This document shows, piece after piece, positions 1-4,279 of a stretch of 5,744 nt of DNA. Origin of the DNA: an uncultured Phascolarctobacterium sp. (lineage in GTDB: Bacteria; Bacillota; Negativicutes; Acidaminococcales; Acidaminococcaceae); assembly GCA_900554395.1 (NCBI GenBank), contig USHB01000111.1, forward strand, positions 1 to 5,744, in the 5' to 3' direction. Under the pieces are notes generated by a model that was not told the origin of the DNA, searched no databases, and saw nothing but the letters and a program-made list of their open reading frames with translations. The position numbers and the translations under genes were made by a program. The number at the start of each line of letters is the position of its first letter. The stretch's first letter is position 1.

Positions 1-137
1 CTGAAAATCGCGGTCTAAGGCTGCGGCGGCTGGTCGCTGCCCACACGGGCAGCGTGGATTGAAATAAAAGGGTAAAAATGTACGGTTTCGCTTGTATAAT
101 CGGTCGCTGCCCACACGGACAGTATGGATATTGAAAT
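1..137 (+). CRISPR. 3' end of a type I-C-like CRISPR array (partial)
   Basis: An intact 33-bp repeat lies at 33-65 and a decayed copy at 103-137, separated by a 37-bp spacer (66-102). Positions 1-32 are presumably the end of another spacer cut by the window edge. The repeat forms an 8-bp hairpin (CGCTGCCC/GGGCAGCG, loop ACAC) and ends in GTGGATTGAAAT. That form is typical of type I-C repeats (for example Bacillus halodurans), whose transcripts are cut by Cas5d below the hairpin. The 103-137 copy has a broken stem (GGACAGTATGG) and a 2-nt insertion near its end, as expected of the leader-distal terminal repeat. Leader, cas genes and most spacers should therefore lie to the left, outside the window, with transcription on the plus strand. 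The subtype is inferred from repeat sequence only. Confidence 0.85.
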
Positions 138-243
138 CGAGGTTCGTAATTAGCTCCTTTCGGATTTATTTTTTGGTATAGAAAAGCCGCTTTAACAGCG
201 ACGTTATACAATCAACTTCTTCACCCCCCTTAAATTAGGGCAT

Positions 244-273
244 AAAAAAGCGCCTATGTAAAAACATAAGCGC
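244..273 (-). terminator. Rho-independent terminator of the two-gene cassette
   Basis: Read on the minus strand, a 10-bp stem (arms 264-273 and 250-259, one G-T wobble, 4-nt loop of U) is followed by six U residues (244-249). It starts 3 nt past the stop codon of the 74-aa gene and ends the 987-to-276 transcript. The A-rich side upstream of the stem is on the plus strand, so it is not an obvious terminator for the CRISPR transcript. Confidence 0.87.
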
Positions 274-275
274 GG

Positions 276-500
276 TTAATCTTTAAGTTTTTCTAATTCA
301 GCATTTATTTTTTTTATTTTTTCCCAAAACACTTTTTTCAACTTTCTATCTTCTTCCTCGTAAGGGTCTGTACCATCTAACCCTCCCTTCCAGTTTTTCT
401 TAATCCAACTATCAGTTTTTTTAACAAGTTCATTATGTTGTTTCAGATGTTCATCAATTAACTGCTGACGTTCAGCAATTAATTCTTCTCTTTTACTCAC
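276..500 (-). CDS. Small charged coiled-coil protein, function unknown
   Basis: This gene encodes 74 aa from a GTG start at 500. It is supported by a good Shine-Dalgarno sequence (AGGAG, 8 nt upstream) that lies inside the preceding gene. The product is rich in Lys and Glu and has no signal peptide or membrane segment. Residues 1-35 and 50-74 are predicted by eye to be amphipathic helices, joined by a Gly/Asp-rich turn (residues 39-47, GGLDGTDPY), which suggests a helical hairpin or coiled coil. I do not recognise the family. The 8-nt overlap with the upstream 164-aa gene implies translational coupling and a joint function, such as partner, chaperone or antidote; that role is inference. Its base composition is clearly more AT-rich than the ccpN-ppsR and dgt genes, which suggests horizontal acquisition. 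Confidence 0.75.
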   Translation of the reverse strand: MSKREELIAERQQLIDEHLKQHNELVKKTDSWIKKNWKGGLDGTDPYEEEDRKLKKVFWEKIKKINAELEKLKD

Positions 501-987
501 AAGATATTCTCCTGTATTTATAATTATAAGTTTTCGCTAATATTTTGTTAATTTCATGGAATTCTTCGTCATCATCCATAGAAGCTAATCCTTGGACTCT
601 TTTTTCTAAAAACTCTTTATATGCAGCGTCACTATATTCATGCACAATTACCTGATAATCAACAAATTTAGTATTTTCATCGGTAATAATCTCATAAATA
701 AATTTATTATCAATGCCCCTAATTCGTTTAAGCCTTAAATCCATTAACTCGCCTAAATCGAATTTGCTAAAGGAATACCATGTTAATTTAGCGGGATGGT
801 TATGCGTAACGGTTGTGTCATTTAAAGCATCTTCGCCAACATTACGAAAATAAACGCTGCCTTCTTCACCAACAACGCTAAATACCTTTCCTTCTTTGGT
901 AATTATTATAGCAGTTTCGTGGTCAAGTTTCACCATTTCCTTTTCGTATTCTTTTAGTGTTTCATCAATTTTAGTGTCGCTGCCCAC
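493..987 (-). CDS. Putative RadC/JAMM-like (MPN-fold) metallopeptidase-type protein
   Basis: The open frame gives up to 164 aa. Residues 20-80 show a pattern like the JAMM/RadC metal site: an upstream Glu (E24), then H62-N63-H64-P, and S74-x2-D77. Classical JAMM has H-x-H-x7-S-x2-D; here the spacing is x9, so the assignment is tentative. HNHP followed by S..D domains also occur at the ends of phage MuF/SPP1 gp7-type head morphogenesis proteins (from memory), so a phage-derived domain is possible. The remainder (80-164) is charged, with no signal peptide or membrane helix. The start is uncertain. The GTG at 987 lies inside a decayed CRISPR repeat, lacks a clear Shine-Dalgarno sequence and is only five codons from an in-frame stop. 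ATG at 936 (residue 18) would still keep the motif but has a poorly spaced AAGGA. It overlaps the 74-aa gene by 8 nt and is AT-rich compared with the core genes. Confidence 0.72.
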   Translation of the reverse strand: MGSDTKIDETLKEYEKEMVKLDHETAIIITKEGKVFSVVGEEGSVYFRNVGEDALNDTTVTHNHPAKLTWYSFSKFDLGELMDLRLKRIRGIDNKFIYEIITDENTKFVDYQVIVHEYSDAAYKEFLEKRVQGLASMDDDEEFHEINKILAKTYNYKYRRISCE

Positions 988-1008
988 TCGGCAGCGTGGA
1001 CATTAAAT
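976..1008 (+). repeat. Isolated degenerate CRISPR repeat
   Basis: This is a 33-bp copy of the array repeat, in the same orientation as the copies at 33 and 103 but about 840 bp away. The first 12 bases are identical. The loop side is shortened (ACTCGGC instead of ACACGGGC) and the 3' part reads GTGGACATTAAAT instead of GTGGATTGAAAT. The hairpin survives as a 7-bp stem (CGCTGCC/GGCAGCG) with a 5-nt loop. No second repeat follows. On the minus strand, the apparent GTG start of the 164-aa gene falls in the loop of this hairpin. Confidence 0.8.
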
Positions 1009-1028
1009 CAGTATATACTGTAAAACAA
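1002..1028 (-). promoter_or_regulatory. Possible promoter with palindromic operator for the cassette
   Basis: On the minus strand, TTGTTT (1028-1023) and TTTAAT (1007-1002) resemble -35 and -10 elements, but the spacing is short at 15 nt. Between them is a perfect 12-bp palindrome, CAGTATATACTG (1009-1020), directly adjacent to the degenerate CRISPR repeat. Transcription would begin near 995, inside the repeat, leaving almost no leader before GTG 987. The promoter call is weak. The palindrome itself is seen directly, and its use as an operator is inference. Confidence 0.35.
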
Positions 1029-1064
1029 AATCACCCTCTATGATAAAGTCATAGAGGGTGATTT
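1023..1064 (-). terminator. Rho-independent terminator of the copper amine oxidase-domain gene
   Basis: A perfect 16-bp inverted repeat (AAATCACCCTCTATGA at 1028-1043 and its complement at 1049-1064, loop TAAAG) is followed on the minus strand by a U-rich tail (TGTTTTAC). It lies 30 nt beyond the stop codon at 1095. It separates this gene from the accessory cassette downstream, which must therefore have its own promoter. Confidence 0.87.
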
Positions 1065-1094
1065 ATAATACTACTATTTAACTAAATTTTCACA

Positions 1095-2006
1095 TTACAC
1101 ATGTGCTGCGCTGATTTTTACGCTGTAATCCATTACATATTGCAGCATTTCTACCGGTACCATTAAGGTGCCATCAACAAGTTCCGGCTTATATTGCAGT
1201 TTTACAACCATACGCTGTTTGCCGTAGTCATCACTGCCAACAGTGCATACTGCGCTGCTGGGGCCGTTATAAACAACCGCGGTCTGCGCATCGTTGTTCC
1301 ATGTTACGGTGTAGCCAAGCGCTTCGGCAACCTGGCGCAGAGGAACATACAGTGTGTTATTTTTTTCCATCAGTTTCACGTCTGCCAGTTCTTTGCCTTC
1401 CATGGCAATTACGCCGGCGGTGGTGCTGATGTTAATATCAGCCAGGCCTTTTTGCAAAAGCACTGCTTTGGTAGCAGTTGCCTGTCCGGGCAGGCTCAAT
1501 GTAGTAAAGTTATACCACAAAAGCATTTTATCGCCTGCTTTAAGTTCACTAACTTCCGGGTAAACAATGGGGGATATAGTTACATACTGGGTTTCGTTTA
1601 CGTTCAGCACACGTACGCTGCCGTCTTCCTGCGGTTCTACTTTGCCGATATTAAAATAGGTAAATGCAGAACCCTTTTTTTCATCACCGGCAATAATGGC
1701 ATCAGCTTTGCCCTGCGGCGGAAGGCTGCGTGTAAGCGCCGGGCCGTACCATGCGTTTACATGTTCATCTTTGTCAATATCGTTTGCGCCGATGTAGTAA
1801 CCGGTGCCGTTATCAATTAAAAAAGTATCTTCCGTAATATGTAAGGCAACCTTATCGAATGGCTTATTTTCATTTTGAATAGTAACCATGCTGCCGTTGT
1901 TTTCAATTGCGGTGCCTGACATTGAAAGTTCTTTCGGGGCATTCTGCGCAAAGGCGCTGCTGCCTAAAATCATCATGCACATTGCTGCTGCAAGTATTTT
2001 TTTCAT
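1095..2006 (-). CDS. Secreted copper amine oxidase N-terminal domain-containing protein
   Basis: The product is 303 aa. The ATG at 2006 is chosen because AAGGAG sits 8 nt upstream; an in-frame GTG at 2015 directly abuts that Shine-Dalgarno sequence and is unlikely. Residues 1-20 form a signal peptide (MKK, hydrophobic core, AFA-Q cleavage), so the protein is exported to the periplasm or envelope. Residues 25-185 form a beta-rich domain that I do not recognise. Residues 200-300 match the copper amine oxidase N-terminal domain (PF07833-like): NTLYVPLRQVAEALGYTV followed by TWNNDAQTAVV, then a second half with GTLMVPVEML. Despite the name, this domain carries no oxidase active site and is a common surface or envelope module in Firmicutes, where it is thought to bind cell wall or other ligands. 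Exact function is unknown. It is transcribed alone, divergent from ccpN. Confidence 0.9.
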   Translation of the reverse strand: MKKILAAAMCMMILGSSAFAQNAPKELSMSGTAIENNGSMVTIQNENKPFDKVALHITEDTFLIDNGTGYYIGANDIDKDEHVNAWYGPALTRSLPPQGKADAIIAGDEKKGSAFTYFNIGKVEPQEDGSVRVLNVNETQYVTISPIVYPEVSELKAGDKMLLWYNFTTLSLPGQATATKAVLLQKGLADINISTTAGVIAMEGKELADVKLMEKNNTLYVPLRQVAEALGYTVTWNNDAQTAVVYNGPSSAVCTVGSDDYGKQRMVVKLQYKPELVDGTLMVPVEMLQYVMDYSVKISAAHV

Positions 2007-2031
2007 ATTATGCACTCCTTTATTGGGTAAC

Positions 2032-2091
2032 TTGCAAATATTATAGCATGTATCAGGCTCTAAGCGCTACTATGTTGCAAAGAGTTTGCAA
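2032..2091. repeat. Three TTGCAA boxes between divergent promoters
   Basis: The self-complementary hexamer TTGCAA occurs at 2032-2037, 2075-2080 and 2086-2091. The last two are 11 bp apart, about one helical turn, and the first lies 43 bp (about four turns) from the second. The middle box doubles as the likely -35 of the ccpN promoter, and the first overlaps the expected transcription start of the divergent gene. The arrangement would suit a DNA-binding regulator, possibly CcpN itself, since CcpN autoregulation is known in Bacillus. That link is inference. Confidence 0.35.
2040..2048 (-). promoter_or_regulatory. Extended -10 promoter of the copper amine oxidase-domain gene
   Basis: The minus strand reads TGCTATAAT, a perfect TATAAT with the extended TGn motif. 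No good -35 is seen 16-18 nt upstream, which is usual for extended -10 promoters. Transcription should start near 2033, giving a leader of about 27 nt that contains the AAGGAG ribosome site. Confidence 0.65.
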
Positions 2092-2102
2092 AAGTGTATA
2101 AT
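2075..2102 (+). promoter_or_regulatory. Sigma-A-type promoter of ccpN-ppsR
   Basis: A -35 TTGCAA (2075-2080, 4/6) and a perfect -10 TATAAT (2097-2102) are separated by 16 nt. The start of transcription would be near 2109, about 90 nt before the favoured ccpN start codon. Confidence 0.55.
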
Positions 2103-2137
2103 TTGTGATAAGTTAAGAAAAATATATTACCAAAAAG

Positions 2138-2162
2138 AGGATTTTTGAAATATATAGCGTAT
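2138..2162 (+). promoter_or_regulatory. Weak sigma-H-like promoter upstream of ccpN
   Basis: AGGATTT (2138-2144), 14 nt, then GTAT (2159-2162) resembles the sigma-H pattern AGGAWWW-N14-RnnGAAT with one mismatch in the -10 core. The block AAAAAGAGGATTTTT (2132-2146) is identical to the one before dnaG (5292-5306). If used, transcription would begin near 2170, past the TTG at 2145, favouring the ATG at 2202 as the ccpN start. The evidence is weaker than for the dnaG copy. Confidence 0.35.
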
Positions 2163-2201
2163 ACTAATAATATATGTGTTATTTTGGAACGGCAGAAGGG
2201 G

Positions 2202-2864
2202 ATGAGGACAATTTCTTTAAGTACAAGGCAAAAGCGTATAGCTGAGATTGTAAGACAGGACGGGCCTATTACCGGCGAGCACATTGCGGAACGGCTTAAC
2301 GTTACGCGCGCTGCTTTGCGCAGTGATTTGGCGATACTTGTTATGGGCGGCATTTTGGACGCGAGGCCTAAAGTTGGGTATTTTTTTACCGGCAAAAATA
2401 CTTTGGGCATGCTTATGGAAGAAATTTCCGGCATCTGTGTGCGTGATTTGCAGTCCGTACCGGTTGCGGTAAGCCACGATAAAAGCGCTTATGAAGCTGT
2501 TATCACTATGTTTTTGGAAGATGTCGGCACGGTGTTTGTTATTGATGATGCCGGGCTTTTGGCGGGCGTTGTTTCGCGCAAGGATTTGCTGAAGGCTGCC
2601 ATTAACAATAATTACAACCTGCGTGAAGTGCCGGTTGTAATGGTTATGACGCCGCTTTCCAAGCTGATTGTGGTAACACCGGAGGATTCCGTCGCTGCGG
2701 CGGCACGCAAAATTATTGACAATGAGATTGACTGCCTGCCTGTTGTGCGCTGTATTGAAGAAGGCAGCCGCAGTTATGAGGTTGTAGGCAGAATTACGAA
2801 AACTAATTTTACCCGTTTGCTTGTAGATTTGGCAGAGGGAAAAGGGGGCAATTATCATAGCTAA
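2202..2864 (+). CDS. ccpN: CcpN/YqzB-family HTH-CBS transcriptional repressor
   Basis: This 220-aa protein is close to the 212 aa that I recall for Bacillus subtilis CcpN. Residues 5-62 form a winged helix-turn-helix: GPITGEHIAERLNVTRAALR carries the recognition region and ARPKVGYFFTGK the wing, both hallmarks of the family. Two CBS domains follow, about 80-135 and 147-212, and should sense a nucleotide such as ATP or ADP. In B. subtilis CcpN represses gapB and pckA during growth on glucose and is cotranscribed with yqfL (ppsR), exactly as here. The start is ambiguous. ATG 2202 fits the family N-terminus (MRTISLSTRQ), but AAGGGG abuts it with no spacer. TTG 2145 would add 19 residues and has AGAGG only 4 nt upstream. 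I prefer 2202. It overlaps ppsR by 8 nt. Confidence 0.93.
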   Translation: MRTISLSTRQKRIAEIVRQDGPITGEHIAERLNVTRAALRSDLAILVMGGILDARPKVGYFFTGKNTLGMLMEEISGICVRDLQSVPVAVSHDKSAYEAVITMFLEDVGTVFVIDDAGLLAGVVSRKDLLKAAINNNYNLREVPVVMVMTPLSKLIVVTPEDSVAAAARKIIDNEIDCLPVVRCIEEGSRSYEVVGRITKTNFTRLLVDLAEGKGGNYHS

Positions 2865-3678
2865 GACACCGGTAATTTACGCTGTGTCCGATTCTATCGG
2901 CGAAACGGCAGAATCTGTTGTAAAGGCTACAACCAGCCAGTTTGTACAGGAAAAGTTTGACGTTATCCGCGTACCATATATAAAAGATGCGCAGCAGGTG
3001 GAAAAAATTCTTGAAGAAGCCAAAGAATGCGGCGGTATTGTTTGCTATACCATTGTATCGCCGGAACTGCGCGAGCATATTATGCAAAAGGCAATGGAAC
3101 TTGATGTTGAGGTTATCGACGTTTTAGGGCCGATGCTGAAAGCTATCGAAAAAACTTCCGGACTTTTGCCGAAAAACCAGGCAGGGCTTATTCATGCGCT
3201 TGACCATGAATATTTTAAACGTGTTGAAGCGATTGAATTTGCCGTTAAATACGATGACGGCAAAAATCCGCTGGGGCTTTTAAAGGCGGATGTGGTGCTT
3301 ATCGGCGTAAGCCGCACCAGTAAAACACCGCTTAGCATGTACCTTGCACATAAACAGCTTAAAGTTGCCAATGTGCCTTTGGTGCCGGAAATTACTCCGC
3401 CGGAGGAACTTTTTAAAGTACCGCCTCATAAAATTATCGGGCTTTTGATTGACCCGTTTAAACTGAATGAAATCCGCAGCGAGCGTTTGAAAACCATGGG
3501 CTTGAGCGACGGCGCCAATTATGCGGATGTACGGCGTATCAGTGAAGAACTTGAATATGCCAAGGCAATTATGCGCCGTGTACATTGCAAAATTATTAAT
3601 GTATCTAACCGTGCCATTGAAGAAACGGCAGGCATTATACTCGATTATGTACAAAAAAACAGAGACAGGCACATATAA
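2857..3678 (+). CDS. ppsR: Pyruvate, phosphate dikinase regulatory protein (bifunctional kinase/phosphorylase)
   Basis: PpsR/YqfL (DUF299) phosphorylates a Thr of pyruvate phosphate dikinase using ADP and removes it with phosphate, so it switches PEP synthesis off and on in the cytoplasm. From 2857 the protein is 273 aa, near the family length of about 270. Family marks are VIYAVSDSIGETAE near residues 6-19, a P-loop-like GVSRTSKTPLS at about 150-160, and LIDPFKLNEIR. The start is odd. The first canonical in-frame codon is GTG 2884, but it has no Shine-Dalgarno sequence and would remove the conserved first strand (VIYA). Upstream, AAAGGGGG (2841-2848) is followed at 8 nt by ATA (2857), with ATC 2854 and ATT 2851 also possible; ATA gives M-AKTPVIYAVSDS. 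It overlaps the ccpN stop by 8 nt, implying translational coupling. The function is secure; only the start is uncertain (264 aa if GTG 2884). Confidence 0.92.
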   Translation: MAKTPVIYAVSDSIGETAESVVKATTSQFVQEKFDVIRVPYIKDAQQVEKILEEAKECGGIVCYTIVSPELREHIMQKAMELDVEVIDVLGPMLKAIEKTSGLLPKNQAGLIHALDHEYFKRVEAIEFAVKYDDGKNPLGLLKADVVLIGVSRTSKTPLSMYLAHKQLKVANVPLVPEITPPEELFKVPPHKIIGLLIDPFKLNEIRSERLKTMGLSDGANYADVRRISEELEYAKAIMRRVHCKIINVSNRAIEETAGIILDYVQKNRDRHI

Positions 3679-3709
3679 AAATAACCCCCGCTTAGTACGG
3701 GGGTTATTT
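3679..3709. terminator. Bidirectional rho-independent terminator
   Basis: A perfect 12-bp stem (AAATAACCCCCG at 3679-3690, complement at 3698-3709) with loop CTTAGTA lies between the convergent ppsR and lptA-like genes. It begins 1 nt past the ppsR stop and sits 7 nt beyond the lptA-like stop. The U tract is better on the minus strand (TTATTTTTATA), but the same hairpin should serve both directions. Confidence 0.9.
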
Positions 3710-3715
3710 AAACTG

Positions 3716-4189
3716 TTATAAAAACTTTTTGTCGCGGACGTTATAGGTTACATCGCCCTGCTGCGGCGTGCCGTTAACATTTACATTGCCGCTGAACACA
3801 GCATTTTTTGTTTTCCAGTTAAAACTGCCGCTGTCGGCGGTAATGCGCAAATCATCCTGCGTAAATACCATGTTGCCGCTTACATAGGCTGTTTTTTCAT
3901 TGCCGATAACGTCAACCTGGTCGCAGTCAAAATGTATGCCGGTTGGTTTGTCGGTAAGGCTTATATTGCCTTTGGCAACTACTTTAAGCTGGTATAAATA
4001 TACCTGCGCTGTATCGCCGTCGATAACGCGGTCGCCCAAATCAACATGGACGTGCCCTTTTAAATCGTACACGCCGGTAAAGGGGTTGAACGTCTGGCTG
4101 TCGCTGCTGATGGCAGGCTCAGAAGCAAGTGCCGTGGGGACGAGCATAAATATAAGCATAAAAACAATGGCAAAAATTTTTTTCATCAT
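3716..4189 (-). CDS. LptA/OstA-like lipopolysaccharide transport periplasmic protein
   Basis: The product is 157 aa. ATG 4189 (or the adjacent ATG 4186) is chosen because GAGG lies 5 (or 8) nt upstream and is followed by a typical signal peptide (MMKKIFAIVFMLIFMLVPTA, cleaved near ALA-SEP at residues 20-24). Upstream in-frame extension has no ribosome site. The mature part consists of repeated short beta strands of the OstA/LptA jellyroll type, each with a Gly-Asn or Gly-His turn: VYDLKGHVHV, KVVAKGNISLT, AYVSGNMVFT and AVFSGNVNV. Known LptA proteins bridge the periplasm and carry LPS from the inner-membrane LptBFG-C complex to LptD in the outer membrane. Presence here suggests a diderm Firmicute. 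Other Lpt genes are not in the window, so it may be a stand-alone paralogue of this fold. Divergent from dgt, convergent with ppsR. Confidence 0.85.
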   Translation of the reverse strand: MMKKIFAIVFMLIFMLVPTALASEPAISSDSQTFNPFTGVYDLKGHVHVDLGDRVIDGDTAQVYLYQLKVVAKGNISLTDKPTGIHFDCDQVDVIGNEKTAYVSGNMVFTQDDLRITADSGSFNWKTKNAVFSGNVNVNGTPQQGDVTYNVRDKKFL

Positions 4190-4220
4190 CAAAACCTCGT
4201 TATTTAAAGAATATATTACT

Positions 4221-4249
4221 ATTATAGACTTTGACGCCGCGCGCGGCAA
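4221..4249 (-). promoter_or_regulatory. Sigma-A-type promoter of the lptA-like gene
   Basis: On the minus strand, -35 TTGCCG (4249-4244, 4/6) and a perfect -10 TATAAT (4226-4221) are separated by exactly 17 nt. Transcription would begin near 4214, about 25 nt upstream of the start codon. The -35 lies within the spacer of the opposing dgt promoter. Confidence 0.65.
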
Positions 4250-4259
4250 GGCGTATTAA
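4231..4259 (+). promoter_or_regulatory. Sigma-A-type promoter of dgt
   Basis: TTGACG (4231-4236, 5/6 to the -35 consensus), a 17-nt spacer and TATTAA (4254-4259, 4/6) form a plausible promoter. Transcription near 4266 would give a leader of only about 14 nt that still contains the AAAGGTG ribosome site. It overlaps the lptA-like promoter on the other strand. Confidence 0.5.
4236..4247. repeat. 12-bp GC palindrome shared by divergent promoters
   Basis: GCCGCGCGCGGC is perfectly self-complementary and stands out in an otherwise AT-rich intergenic region. It covers part of the -35 of the lptA-like promoter and the last -35 base and spacer of the dgt promoter. An outer interrupted pair (ACGCC at 4234-4238, GGCGT at 4250-4254) extends the symmetry. 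It is a candidate operator; the protein is unknown. Confidence 0.45.
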
Positions 4260-4279
4260 GTGAAATAAAGGTGAAACGG

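Noticed and set aside
138..243. Possible hairpins or a small RNA between the array and the cassette
   Set aside because: Only a 4-bp stem (CGCT/AGCG near 188-201) and an imperfect CCC..GGG pair near 226-240 are seen; neither is convincing.
1194..1820. 208-codon open frame on the plus strand
   Set aside because: It lies entirely antisense to the copper amine oxidase-domain gene, has no ribosome site, and its translation is Cys/Phe-rich without recognisable motifs.
2007..2015. GTG at 2015 as start of the copper amine oxidase-domain gene
   Set aside because: The AAGGAG ribosome site abuts it with no spacing; ATG 2006 has ideal spacing and starts a normal signal peptide.
2145..2201. TTG 2145 as start of ccpN
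   Set aside because: The added 19 residues do not match the family N-terminus, and the AGAGG before it belongs to a block that is non-coding upstream of dnaG. Not fully excluded.
2217..2858. 213-codon open frame on the minus strand
   Set aside because: It is antisense to ccpN, whose HTH and CBS motifs are clear; the antisense translation is Asn/His/Arg-rich noise.
3280..3672. 130-codon minus-strand frame inside ppsR
   Set aside because: It is a shadow of the strongly conserved ppsR coding sequence and has no start signal.
4190..4249. N-terminal extension of the lptA-like gene to 4249
   Set aside because: It would run through its own promoter and put 20 residues in front of a clear signal peptide.
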